Shown here: one piece after another, positions 10,433 to 21,500 of the stretch
How the letters are laid out: every line of letters begins with the position of its first letter
How positions within the stretch are numbered: position 1 is the first letter of the stretch
Assembly (NCBI GenBank): GCA_003118195.1
Contig: BEXV01000244.1
Coordinates: forward strand, 119,946-163,708
Source: Hemicentrotus pulcherrimus
Lineage: Eukaryota; Echinodermata; Echinoidea; Camarodonta; Strongylocentrotidae
Direction of reading: 5' to 3'
Length of the DNA: 43,763 bases
Program-made: the position numbers and the translations under genes
The notes under the pieces: generated by a model
Told to the model about the DNA's origin: nothing
Database searches by the model: none
The model's input: the letters and a program-made list of their open reading frames with translations, nothing else

Positions 10433-10994
10433 CTGATAGAGAAACATAAATAAATACAAACATCTATTAATCATGAATATCCATGGTAACTTGTTTATAA
10501 TGAAGATTGCATGGTAGATAAAGAGAGGCAACAAAATACGTCGTTTATGGTTTAAAGGATGAAATGTTCAATTTTTCAAAAGTAGAGCATAACAAACAAA
10601 TTTATCATAAATTTGACGAAAACGATAAATATTTCAACACGCGTTTTCAATTTAAGCTGGTGGAAATTTCATTCCTTTTCATGTCGATTTATAGCATTTA
10701 ACTATTTCAATTTGATACTGAATAGTATTTAATTTGTATCGTAATGTACCCTTATTCTCATTCAAGCTTTTGCACTTAACAATAAACGAAGGGTAATATA
10801 TTGCACTGATTGATATATTCCATCATAATCTCGGAAGTAAGTGGTAATAATAATCCTCATAACAATGAAAACAATTAAAAACCTATGATTAGGATCAAGG
10901 AGAAAATTGCTTTTTGGAATCAAATTTAGATTGAATTCGTCTGAATCAAATTACGAAATAAATGATTTAGACAAAATGCGCGAAACGTTGGTGT
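10433..10994. other. Non-coding AT-rich stretch
   Basis: No open frame of note, no repeat recognised. Confidence 0.5.
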
Positions 10995-11045
10995 CTTTGC
11001 TCAACGCTCTTTATAATCGCTTTGCTCAACGCTCTTTATATTCGC
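10995..11045. repeat. 25-bp tandem duplication
   Basis: CTTTGCTCAACGCTCTTTAT followed by A[A/T]TCG occurs twice in direct succession with a 25-bp period and one substitution. A small, probably recent replication-slippage duplication. Confidence 0.85.
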
Positions 11046-11780
11046 TGGGTCGTAAATCTGCGTCATATGGCTTTTATGACTAAATTAATCATTGTTTTAA
11101 TTTCAATTCATCCAGGCTGACAAAGCTTGGAAACAAGTTCAGGATAAATAACCGTAATTCGTTCATTTCGTTTTTAAAAGGGATACAAAATTCACCCCAC
11201 TTTCACCCCACATCCGAATTTCTCCAATTAAAAGTAATTATCAAGGCATTGAATTAGCACCACGAACTTGAAAAGTACCAACTGGAATGAAAATCTACTC
11301 TTAAACAGTTAAACTTCCGAGAAAATGCTCTAGTATGGTTAAGTATTATTCAGTTAACGAATATGATGTGCGTAAAATGATGTTGGAAATTTGGACTATT
11401 TAATACCAGTTCTTACAAGATGAAAAAGTGAATAAAAAGTTAATAGCTGCTGAAGCAAATACAAGCTTACCTTATTTATAAAATGAGATGGTAACAACAT
11501 TTATAATGAAAACGTCAAAAATCGAATACGTGGCAGGCAGAAAGTGGGAACGGGACGAAGGGAGGAATACAGATAGAGAAGAAGAAATCGTGAAATCAGT
11601 TAACGACGGAGAAAGCTGACGATCCAAACAAACAGTTGTTTATATTTCTTTCTAAATGAAATGAAACAGGAATTACCAATGCAACAATAGGTTAGAAAAG
11701 AAGAGAAAAAAAATTGGGGAAGAAAGGTGCCGTCATATTCCAACATGCCATTAAACATTAGCCTTAGGTTTAAGTGCTGC
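11046..11780. other. Non-coding stretch
   Basis: No gene recognised. A 60-codon minus-strand frame (11600-11782) has no motif. Confidence 0.5.
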
Positions 11781-11785
11781 ACAAT

Positions 11786-11915
11786 TAATTAAAAGACACC
11801 GTCTCGAATTACCGCGGCGAATTAGTTGAGGGAATCTAAATTAATTGGGTAAAATCAGACGATTCAATTAAGCACAGTGACGCCTGTAATATATGCCCGA
11901 ATGCAATCTCAATTA
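11786..11915. promoter_or_regulatory. Cluster of homeodomain-type ATTA sites
   Basis: In about 130 bp there are at least six ATTA/TAAT cores (in contexts ATTAATTAA, GAATTAC, GAATTAG, AAATTAATTGG, CAATTAAG, TCAATTAC), mixed with unusually GC-rich words such as ACCGCGGCGAATTAG. Such composition is typical of developmental enhancers bound by homeodomain factors, but ATTA cores are common in AT-rich DNA, so this is inference only. Confidence 0.2.
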
Positions 11916-11974
11916 CCTTAACATGGAAGTATGGAGGTTATAATTGTTTAAAAGTGTAAAACGACTCTTTATCC

Positions 11975-12245
11975 AACTATGTCTATTCTTTCTCCTCTCT
12001 CTCTTTCTTCGTCTCTTTCTCTTTTCTCTCTGTCTCCCCCTTAGTACCTTTCCCTTCCCTTTTTCCTCTCTTTTCACTCACCCTTCGTTCTCCCGCATAT
12101 TCTATCTCTTTCTCTCTCTCTCCCCCTCTCTCTCCCTCTATCACTCTCCCTCTCTCCCTCTCTTTCTTTCTATCTCTTTCTCTCTGTCCTCCCATCTCCC
12201 CCTCTCACTCTCTGTCTGTATATTTCTCTTTCTCTCTCAATCACA
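11975..12245. repeat. Polypyrimidine tract, imperfect (CT)n
   Basis: About 270 bp of nearly pure C/T on the plus strand (CTCTCTCTTT, CCCTCTCTCTCCC and variants). The open frames of 128 codons (plus) and 70 codons (minus) across it are Ser/Leu/Phe-rich and Arg/Glu-rich translations of simple sequence and not genes. Long mirror-like pyrimidine tracts can adopt triplex DNA. Confidence 0.9.
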
Positions 12246-12679
12246 CTCTTTCTTATCGTTTTCCTACGGTTTGTTTGTTTTTTGTTTGTTAATACATACC
12301 GCCGTGTTACAGTTCATTCACAAGTTATGAAAGCCATCTTGAAAGTTTTCTACTAAGTTTGAGTCATGCAAAAAAACGAATTAGACTGAGAATTTTCGGA
12401 CCATTCTTTACTATCAAAGACCGACCAAACACAAGACAAAGAAATACTACGGAAAGTGGAATCGGACATAAAGCCGAACGTGAGAAGAGAAGTATAAAGA
12501 GAAAGTGAAAGACATAACGTATTGATCCTTTCACCAAATCGATTGCTATTTCATTTCTTACGACTTTATCCAAATAATGAAAAGAAAAGATCACGCTACC
12601 TTAAACCCTCCATACAAATTGATCTCCTCCCAAAACGTGTCTTTATTTAAAGAATGAAACATAATTATAGAAAGCGTAG

Positions 12680-12907
12680 ACTTATAAGTTTCCCTTTGTT
12701 AAATACATCTACTTCAGTTTATTTGATATAGACATCAAAGTAGACTGCCGTCAACTCACCGACCAGATTCATGCAAACACATTACGAGAGAGCACTAACA
12801 CTCTACGCAAACAACTTGTAACCAAGTTATCATCACCGCTTCTCAATATCCCCTCTAAGTTGACTGACTGCAACATAACCGGCCCCTATCCGTGGCGGAA
12901 AAATTAA
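12680..12907 (+). other. Open stretch with protein-like composition, possible 3' exon
   Basis: A 75-codon frame without any Met is open from a TAG at 12677 to TAA at 12905. Its second half has balanced polar and charged composition (for example DCRQLTDQIHANTLRE, then a leucine-spaced TLRKQLVTKL) and ends PYPWRKN. Acceptor-like AGs preceded by pyrimidines lie at 12717 and 12731, so a terminal exon from about 12718 or 12732 is possible. The antisense frame is also open for about 32 codons. No family recognised. Chance cannot be excluded. Confidence 0.2.
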
Positions 12908-13499
12908 TAAAAAGCTCTCTGTCAATAGGCTCTTCTCACGTAAGAGCTCGAAATTGATGCGATTAAGTATCTTTATTGACCAACTTTACCCCCGGTCAAT
13001 CGACTCCAATGGTCGGAGTAGTGCGATTTGTGACTCTTGATATCGGCTTCACTCGCTTGATAGAGATTTGCGTAATTAAGGGCGGTTCGTATTTTGTTGC
13101 TTTAAAACCATCGTTCTGTATAATGTGCGTTCACATATGCGTAAATGGATGATGCGAACAGACTCGTGATTAGCATGTGAATCTTTTGAAAATCCCGGCC
13201 GAATGTGAACGTCCTGTAGGTCTCTAGATCCGGCTGAATGAAATGAAGGTTTCTTTTTGATTTCGTCTGTGAAACACGAGACAGCGGACAAACATCCTAG
13301 TTTGGTGTCTGTGAATTAGTTAAAATGATTAGATCACAGGCTAACCGAATCATTTAATGACTAAGTGACTTTCATGCATTATAACATAGAGAGCCTTTTA
13401 AATTCGTAATACTATTTTGGCATTGGACAATGAAATATGTTTTTAAAGTGGTCTAACATGTGTCATTTTCCCAAAGGAAGCTTGCACCCCCCCCCCCCC
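12908..13499. other. Non-coding stretch, patchily CpG-richer
   Basis: Includes a small hairpin GCTCTT/AAGAGC (about 12929-12947) and a mixed-composition patch up to about 13230. A 71-codon minus-strand frame (13076-13291) has no motif. Ends in 13 consecutive C at 13487-13499, directly before the gap. Confidence 0.4.
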
Positions 13500-13757
13500 N
13501 NNNNNNNNNNNNNNNNNNNNNNNNNNNNNNNNNNNNNNNNNNNNNNNNNNNNNNNNNNNNNNNNNNNNNNNNNNNNNNNNNNNNNNNNNNNNNNNNNNNN
13601 NNNNNNNNNNNNNNNNNNNNNNNNNNNNNNNNNNNNNNNNNNNNNNNNNNNNNNNNNNNNNNNNNNNNNNNNNNNNNNNNNNNNNNNNNNNNNNNNNNNN
13701 NNNNNNNNNNNNNNNNNNNNNNNNNNNNNNNNNNNNNNNNNNNNNNNNNNNNNNNNN
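13500..13757. other. Assembly gap (258 N)
   Basis: Run of N immediately after a C13 homopolymer. Open frames spanning the gap are artefacts. Single N also occur at 26937 (in a C run), 38551 and 41168. Confidence 1.
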
Positions 13758-14479
13758 CTTGCAACACCTAAATAATGATAAAGAGACACCGACTGTACAC
13801 AATGAATAAATGATTCCATGCAGTTTTAAAGCAAATATGCCAATCCCTTTTTTAAAAAAGCATCACAATTATCTATTTAAAAAAATAACGAATACAATTC
13901 ACAAAGCAACACCATGGACTCTGTTAGGCTGGAAAATCGTTGGGACTTTTCTTTATAGGCCTGGGCCTATTGTTATTCTTAGCATGTATGTACTGAGTGA
14001 CTAAAGTTGTTTAAAACGTTGTTATCCACCTTTCACCGTCTGACTTGTGACGATACCACCATTTATGACGTCATAATATCGCCAAATCAATGACGTAGTA
14101 CCTAATGGAAAAACCTAATAGATGTATTCCTCTTGTTGACTATAACAAATGCCAATTGATTCCCAGCTACAATTGGAAAAGATAGTGCAATTTTATTTAA
14201 TTTAACGTGGAGACTCAAACTGACGGACTATGTCATATTGCTGTATGTCACAAAGCGAATGTAATTTGAGGAATAGGGTTGGGGTAGGGAGGAAGCGATA
14301 GAATCTGATTATCTTTTCCTTTTTGAGATCCCAATTTCTGTATTTTAGCTATTTGTATCTACCACTGCTGTTGATATTTAATCTGTATAATCGTATGTTT
14401 TATCGTCCATTTCTCTTGCATCTCATATACATTATGATGTTTGGTGCACTTTATCTTTATTTGTCTTGTTTTGATGTAC
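13758..14479. other. Non-coding stretch between gap and mariner-like element
   Basis: Holds the CRE palindrome at 14063-14076 and a short palindrome ATAGGCC-TG-GGCCTAT (13955-13970). Short frames only; no gene recognised. Confidence 0.45.
14063..14076. promoter_or_regulatory. 14-bp palindromic CRE (TTATGACGTCATAA)
   Basis: A perfect palindrome centred on TGACGTCA, the CREB/ATF dimer consensus. A further TGACG half-site (TGACGTAG) lies at 14090. The site quality is high, but there is no adjacent promoter to assign it to. Confidence 0.3.
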
Positions 14480-14481
14480 TA

Positions 14482-15002
14482 TACAGTGCGTCCCAGAAAA
14501 AACGAAACCAAGAATGATCGATGGTTTATCTTAACTTAATCACAATTATAATTGAACAAATGACACATATTTGTAAAGCTAAGATCCTCTTCTTTCATTT
14601 GATGCAACTTGTATACCGGTAATCCATATTTCACGCATGAGTGATTAAAACGAATTTGAAGACAGGAAACCAAAAAGTCATTTGGCGAACAGTATCTGAG
14701 TATCAAAAAGAAAATCACATTTCTAGAAAGTTGAGTTTCTGCTCTTTCATATGACACCCCTCAGTCAGGAAAAATGAGCTAGGAATAACAAAGCTCCGTT
14801 CGTTTAAAGTAGTGCTTGCATTTCCATTATTTTATTAAACGAATTCGTTTTCACTGGCTGTCTAAGGTTGCAACAAATGGAATTAACAAAAGACTTAACT
14901 CCGTTTCGTTGACAATCAGCCGTAGACGAAAGACTTCGTGCATGGAAGTTATGATAAAACATCGATAGTTCTCGGTTTCGTTTTTTTGTGGGACGCACTG
15001 TA
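14482..15002. mobile_element. Tc1/mariner-type miniature element with long TIRs
   Basis: The ends read TACAGTGCGTCCCA and its reverse complement, and the inverted repeats continue inwards for about 55 bp (14484-14537 versus 14946-15000) with roughly 87 percent identity and one 1-bp indel. Both ends abut TA dinucleotides (TATA on each side), as expected for TA target-site duplication by Tc1/mariner/IS630 transposases; the exact boundary is ambiguous by 2 bp. The roughly 410-bp interior has no transposase: minus-strand frames of 73 (14536-14757) and 64 codons (14804-14998) show no DDE or helix-turn-helix signature. This is a non-autonomous element (MITE) needing a transposase supplied elsewhere. 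Confidence 0.85.
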
Positions 15003-15681
15003 TAGTAAATAATTCATTTTACCTTGTACAAATTCTTTTTAACAATTTACATTTTAAATCACTCATCATCTAGCATTCCCGATCATCATTGTGTATAATA
15101 TGTTACATGAGCCATATCCAATAATTCAAGATTTAAATCACTGAATTTTCCCGCACATAAAGTGTTTTCGGCGTGCCTTGAAACAGGGCGCGATATCTGA
15201 AACTAATATGGACGGCGAAAGGTCGTCTGTAAAAGACAGATGTTTTGCTGTCGAGAAATATGGTGTGCCTTGTTTATCACAATGATAAAATGTCTCATCG
15301 TATGGACAGTATCAACATCATCAAAATCACCAATTCCACCGCCAACAAAACTAAATCATGTGACTTAAAAATATATACAGGCCAACACATGTCCATAAAC
15401 AACATTATACATGTATACTGATCTATACAATATACCCTAATCTTAAATCCACTGATTGTCAAGAAAAAACTAACTTTTATCTAAAATACAATATTGAAGT
15501 CGTGTCTAATTGTTATTATAGGTTATTGAAGGACTTGCGTTTGCTTGCAAAATAAAAAGAATACTTTATATTTATATAACGCACTACATGGGTTACTGTC
15601 TCTTTAAAAAGAGTATAAAGCATTCCCATCATTTTTTAACTCCTCCTCTCGCCTTCCCTCATCATTTTTGTGACCAACGAT
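15003..15681. other. Non-coding AT-rich stretch
   Basis: No gene or repeat recognised. It leads into the promoter-like cluster at 15682. Confidence 0.5.
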
Positions 15682-15829
15682 GGCGGGAAAAAAAATCTGG
15701 CTGAATTATTTCGCTCCCAATACCAGTCATACGAACCCAATCAGAGATATTAATCACTCCTAATCCATAGCAGCACACTATAAATACACTCGCACGCCAT
15801 TCCCTGGAGAACGTGCTCCATTTTCCCGC
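15682..15829 (+). promoter_or_regulatory. Promoter-like cluster: E2F, CCAAT, TATA, E2F
   Basis: In order on the plus strand: GGCGGGAAA (15682-15690, E2F-like), CCAAT (15737-15741), TATAAAT (15779-15785) and TTTTCCCGC (15821-15829, E2F-like, opposite orientation). The CCAAT-to-TATA spacing of about 40 bp is typical of RNA polymerase II promoters, and transcription would start near 15810. E2F plus CCAAT plus TATA is a pattern of cell-cycle-regulated promoters (family knowledge). No transcript data are available. Confidence 0.35.
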
Positions 15830-15914
15830 TTCAAATTTGGCTACGATTTCAAATAATAATTATTCTCTTGTCTTTCTATATTTCAACGTATACGTTTTCG
15901 AAAATACTCTCCCA

Positions 15915-16019
15915 ATGACCTTCAAAAAAATTGTTGAAGAACTAGAAGTAATGGAAAAAAGTAAAAATACCATTGGATGGAAAAGGTTTTTAAAACAAAG
16001 CAACAATATCAGAAAGTAA
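15915..16019 (+). CDS. Candidate 34-codon ORF downstream of promoter-like cluster
   Basis: The ATG at 15915 lies about 105 bp downstream of the start site predicted from the TATA-like box. It encodes a hydrophilic 34-residue peptide with an acidic, possibly helical N-terminal half (MTFKKIVEELEVMEKSKN) and a basic C-terminal half ending SNNIRK. The frame is open upstream to 15813 without another in-frame ATG near the predicted start. Unrecognised. It may be a short first exon, as CAG and GTAAAA occur close to its end. Length alone gives no support. Confidence 0.15.
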   Translation: MTFKKIVEELEVMEKSKNTIGWKRFLKQSNNIRK

Positions 16020-16720
16020 AAATGATCTTCGATAATAAATATATCTCGTGTTTTGCATGTCGACATGTATGAAGACTGATCATTTATCTAGAAAATCTGG
16101 CGAAAATCATCCAACGACGATGGAAAAAGCCATTAAAACCGACAACAACAACAACTAGAACTTCTGGACTTGAAGCATAACGTTTTTGCAATTTTGAAGA
16201 ATATTTCTCATTTTTTTTTTGAACCTCATGGAATGGAATGAGGTCTGACATTTATGTAACATTTGAAGATGAGATCAAGCATTGTTGTTTGCACTCACGT
16301 ACAGTTTGGAGAGGACTGGATGTTAGGGCTTGACTGAAGCTAGCAGACAGATTCTGAGGGTGTCAACTTGGTTTGATATTTGCTAATCGATTGATATCAT
16401 GAGTTGAAGGACACATGTCCGAACTAATGTGCAACATGGCGGCGTCTACGACTGGAGGGTTTTCTTTATTGCTCATGTGCCATATGTTCAAACATTTCCC
16501 TGTTCTTTGTAAACAAAAAGAAAATACAAAAAAGACCCCCTTTTGGGGGTTTTTACTTTGATTTCGTATAATGCTGATGGGTACAATCTTTTATCTGCTA
16601 AGACACCAGTAGAAGAACTGTATCCATCTTACTATAAAAGGTCTAGCATGGGGCTTCTGTCTCAAACTTAAACCGTAGACTATAATGTCAAGTAATGTTA
16701 GCATCACAATCTCGCTTCAC
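16020..16720. other. Non-coding stretch with one G/C hairpin
   Basis: Contains ACCCCC-TTTT-GGGGGT (16535-16550), flanked by A and T runs that lengthen the stem to about 10 bp. No gene recognised. Confidence 0.45.
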
Positions 16721-16721
16721 T

Positions 16722-16962
16722 AGTGGCGGGTCCGAGGGAAAGGGGGGGGGGAAAGAGGCACGAACCCCAGTGAATAATTATAACTTTCCTTGGTGTTGGA
16801 TGATCTTGTCATAATTTCATATTAACTATTCATTATAATTTATTATTCAGACACGGGTACATCCCCTTATTCTATCTTAATGTGAATGACAGATTAAACA
16901 AACAAAATCTATCCAGCGCCCTCCCCGCCCTCCCTGATAAAAACCATCCGGGATACGCCATG
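16722..16962. mobile_element. Degenerate hAT-like miniature element, copy 2 (tentative)
   Basis: The left edge AGTGGCGGGTCCGAGGG plus a G run and the right edge CCTGATAAAAACC...GGATACGCCATG resemble the ends of the elements at 9200 and 26823: a TGGCGNRTCC-type TIR, internal G or C runs, and a CCCTGATAAAAA motif near one end. The match is weaker than in the other two copies, and no target-site duplication is visible. Confidence 0.3.
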
Positions 16963-18467
16963 GCCATTACGTCGAATCTTGGCGAAATGTCAGAAGTGTA
17001 ATGAAGGGACAAGACGTAAACAAGACATGCATTTACTTCTAATTTAAGAAATATTCAAAGCGTTCACTATCAAGGTCTTTCTTCTATCAGCTTTAATGAA
17101 CCTCCCAATACCGTCCTGGGTAAAGTGGGTAAAGTCAATGAACTTTATATGACCGGTCTCAAGGAAAAACAACTTCATGACTACCGTAGTTATGTGTTTT
17201 CGTAGAACCCCATCGAACTCGCCTATGAGTTTGAGGGAAACACCCATTTCCGATGTTGACACTATAGATATTCCCAAGAAGCCAATCATTTGATATCATT
17301 TTTATTGTCCTTATGCAAACATATTTTTACCAAAACTGTTCAGGCAGAGAATCAACGGATGCGCGTTTTTAGAAGGGAACGAGGATAATCTGAAATCGGT
17401 GCCAAGTCTTGATTTGATTATTCTCATAGATTGAGCATCAGTCAACAGATTACAATGGAATATTAGGCGAGAAATGGGGACAATAATCAGGGCAATTAGA
17501 CGCATCTATTTTCATATTCATCAAAGCTTCTCCTATTACGAGTACGATCATCCTTTTGAAGATGAACTTACATGACATTGTAGTTTTGTGGCAAGTGATG
17601 ATAGTGTATGATCATGTTATATGAATGCTAATAAAGAAAATTTCCAATCGATCTCTTTATGTATTTTGTTAAGATATAGTTCCTTTACAAAAAAAGTAAG
17701 TTAAACATATTGCACTTTACATGGACCTTTAAATCTATACATAGTTATATATAACGAAAATTCATGCAAACAAGAGTCAACTGGAAAATAAATAAAAACT
17801 GGACGATAAATACATAGAGGTAGAATAAGAATGCAATAACGAATTAGATGATTACATGTATGTTTATTTGTCTATTTGTCGGTGTTCTATCATGTGCGAA
17901 AACTAAGATTACCCTGAATAGTGTATTAACAATGTATGAATGCCGTTAAAACTAAAATAAGAAGCAGTATGGATAAAGGACTGGACACTTTCTCGAATCA
18001 CTACACAATGGGACATCACTGCTAGAGATACCATCTTCACTTTGATGATGTCTTTCCAAGACATTCGATGCAAGTGGCATTTAGCAGTAGGTGTTATGTT
18101 TCTGTGTGACGATGGGGGGAACAAACTGTTTGAGCAAATAAAAGCCAGGGCAGATTTATTTTCCATTCCCCAGTTTCTTCTCAGGAATACTGAACACATT
18201 TCTTCTTAACGGGAAAGATTGAAATCATCATGTCTTGCTTCGTATAAAGCTGAGGACTAGCTCTTGGAATGGTCAAAGAAAAGTGACAAAAGATCGCTCA
18301 ATGTTCTTCCTCTACTTCTCCTTCGCGTTATTCCTGGATGTTCTTTAAATATATCTTTAACATCACTTCATCTGTTCGTATTAACCTTCCCTTTATCTCT
18401 CTTTACTCATTTATTATATTATTTTCATACCTCCGTCATTACCGTCTCCATCCAAGCGACCAGTTCC
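16963..18467. other. Non-coding stretch, no recognised gene
   Basis: Minus-strand frames of 81 (17044-17289), 64 (17311-17505) and 96 codons (17909-18199) show no domain motifs, and their codon composition follows the background. A minus-strand splice-like segment at about 17576-17631 has acceptor and donor signals and one open frame but is indistinguishable from chance. Confidence 0.4.
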
Positions 18468-18596
18468 TCTTTACTTCTTACCCTATACCTCTGACACCCC
18501 CTTTAATACATCCCCTCTCCTCTAATCCATCTTTACTTCTTACCCTATACCTCTGACACCCCCGTTAATACATCCCCTCTCCTCTAATCCATCTTT
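18468..18596. repeat. 62-bp tandem duplication (two copies)
   Basis: The unit begins TCTTTACTTCTTACCCTATA. It is repeated with a 62-bp period and a single substitution (T at 18502, G at 18564). The extremely low divergence indicates recent duplication. The overlapping plus-strand frames (18264-18556) simply read through it. Confidence 0.95.
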
Positions 18597-21500
18597 TATA
18601 TCTTTGATATAACTATCTTTTTTTCCAACGCCTTAATTCTCTCTATTATCTTGTTCTGCTCACATCTCTTATTCGGGCCTTGTCTCTTGTTAACCCACTA
18701 TATGGTAATATCTGTTCGACACTCGCGTTCCCTGGTTATCCTTGATTTGATTTGATAAAGTTACACATTTATTGTTTCCTCTTGTCTTCTCTTATATCTA
18801 CATTCCTAATCACCTTCCTCTCTAGCAGTTGTAATGTTTTTTGCATGATAACAAATATTTGTTTTCGAATCATTTTTCATCTTGCTTCATACTCTTATTG
18901 TACTTCTCTGGTTCTCAACGATTGATTTAATATATATTTTTAAATTAAAAAAATACAAAATTTTTTTATCATATCTTAAAGCCTTCCATCCAATTCAACA
19001 AAGTTTTTGTGAGCTTTGAGAACCCCATCCCTTCTCATTAACCTTTGAAAGCAATGTACCTGTAGAAACCCTGAGAATAATTCAAAATTGCATGCAAGAA
19101 CAGAGGAAGCTCGACCAAATGTAGAGAAGTTTCGATCAAATCGATCACGACATTGATCTCTCCGCGTCATCAAATGCCGCTTCGGAAGCCAAATTGGCAA
19201 CACGAGGAAGTGGATCCTGTATGGAATGTCTCCCGTAACCAATGTTTGTTTGTCTGTTTTTCCTGCGTCATTATTATCTTATTCACATTCGCTCTATAAA
19301 TGTATTTCATAAACGAACTTGGTGACACCACCTGTACGATGAAAATCAGCCCCGGAGAAGGGTCGAGAACCAGTCTTCTCGTTATGATACAGTTTCATTT
19401 TCCCTCATGTTTTTCCGCCAAGTGTCTCAGTCTCCTATTTTTAAAGTGCATTCTTCACTTCTTCTTCCCCCTCCCCCCTCTCTCTCTCTACATATTTTTC
19501 CTTCCTTTCCACTTCTTGTCCTATTTTAGCTTTAAAATATCCTTCTTTTTACCACTTAACTGCGTATGTTTTTTTTTCCTCATTTATATATCTCTTTTGC
19601 ATTATACTCGCATTTTCACTTCTCTGTTATTTTACTATATTTAGATTTCCCACTCACGTAGTTTCCTTTTACTTTCAAGGTTAACACAGAACGTGCATTA
19701 TTTGTTATTTTCAGTTATATAAACATATGAATACAGCAAAAAATGTTTTAAAAAAGGTTTGTACGTAGGAGCCGCATAATATTAAGATGTTGGACTTTCC
19801 TTTTAATGGCCTTCAACTGTGTTAAACCTGATGAATAAAACATTGTAGGGTTTCACTTCTGTTATCAAACTTATAGAATATGAACTGATATACTTTCCGA
19901 CAGGGAATCACACAACATTTTGAATTTTGGAATACCACTACAAGATAAAGATAACAACAAAACATTAAAAAAATACGTAGTTGGCAATAAATACATTTCT
20001 CCGATGTGTGATCTCTATGCTGCAAGATGTTGATACTCATGAATTCGTTTCTTTCATGATCATTGTTGAATGTTCAATAGTAACGATCTCTCCTGCCATG
20101 TTCGTATTATGTCCTTTTGTAGTTATCGAAGATACTCCGCTCACCACACCTCGGACTCGTAGCATACTCACATCAATACATCAAATAATTGCCAGATTTA
20201 TCATTTTTAGGTGATTATAGGAAATTACCGCTTTGGCTGTAGCCAATTATTACTGGCAGCTCAGAAATAATTAAATTACCAAATGGGAATTTACCCCGAT
20301 GATTATTCACACACTTACCCTTTCCCCGGTTTACAAACATGTCAACATTAGGTTTAGTCACGAGCTGCAGTCTTGTGCATTCAGATCACATGCACATTGT
20401 ATTTAATTTTTTTTTTTAAATAAGATTTTAGCCCGTTATGCTTAAAAAGATTCCCTTAATATTATTCTTATATCTGTGAAGGATTTAAGCTTTCTTTCTG
20501 TTACGCACTTTAGTTAAGATCAAAACAAAAATTCTCACTTTTTAAAAGACCCCACAAACTGTCTAGAAGAGGATAGCATGTGTCGGTTCATTACTAATCC
20601 ATGACCTTTCTGTAAATGATATTGTCTGTTTTAGTCACTGTCCTAAAACAAACCAATCCCGGAACACAACAGACATTCCGTTACAAAACTCAAGAAAGAT
20701 ATTACACATCTGCACACGTAAGATCACGTAGTACACGAATGTGCTAAGTTACGACGACCCAATACCCCAAGCAATTTCACTGCGGGTTTTTTCTTTTCTT
20801 GCTGCCTAAGACCTGTTCTGCATTCGCCAGCTTTTCGCAACAGTCCTAATTTTGCGTATTAAGATCTTCTAATTGCATCATAGCGACTAAACACTCGATA
20901 TTCATGGATATTAATACACTGTTTTAGTTTCCGGATGGCTTAGGGACATAGCAATCTCGCCGAATAATTGAGTTTCTGGACCGTGCTCGATTCTTTCTAT
21001 TCATTTACATTCTATGACACTGCTGACGGGAAGGGCAGTTGAAGTTGATAGTCTCATGCATAGGTCAAAGTACTTTACTTCTGAACTTCTTTGAAAGTAT
21101 TGTGGATGAACTTGACTCGATTAAACCATCATGTTTGGATAAATTGTGTACCAAATTTTAAGGAATCTGCCTGTTTTTATCGTTTCCCCGTCATCTGTTT
21201 TTAAATAAGAACACATTTTTCACACTTAGAGGAAATATATTTGTCGTGTTTGTAGGTCCGTTTTGTATCGGCTCTGTCATTGTGTTAAAAGGGAAATGAA
21301 AGAGAAAAGGAGAATAAATATGAAATTTTGAAATGAAATGAAATGTTTCCCATGTAATACCAATTATTTTTAACAGATGCAATGATGACTTGATAACTAC
21401 TTTTCACGTTGGACCATGCATTCGTCAGTTTTAGCAGGCATTGCTATTTAACGATTTTAAAGAGTGTTTATACAACTGTTTAATAAGATCCTTTTAGATT

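Noticed and set aside
11944..12330. 128-codon plus-strand frame
   Set aside because: Runs through a 270-bp polypyrimidine tract; composition is entirely simple sequence.
12929..12947. Histone-type 3' stem-loop
   Set aside because: The stem GCTCTT/AAGAGC has a 7-nt loop and lacks the canonical histone loop and downstream element.
13437..13819. Several frames of 103-119 codons
   Set aside because: They consist almost entirely of N from the assembly gap.
14536..14998. Minus-strand frames inside the mariner-like element as transposase remnants
   Set aside because: No DDE/D motif, helix-turn-helix or recognisable transposase pattern, and too short.
16528..16556. G/C hairpin followed by T run as a rho-independent terminator
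   Set aside because: The window is eukaryotic; this is a small palindrome between A and T runs.
17576..17631. Minus-strand exon with open frame
   Set aside because: Short, one open frame of three, weak composition; indistinguishable from chance.
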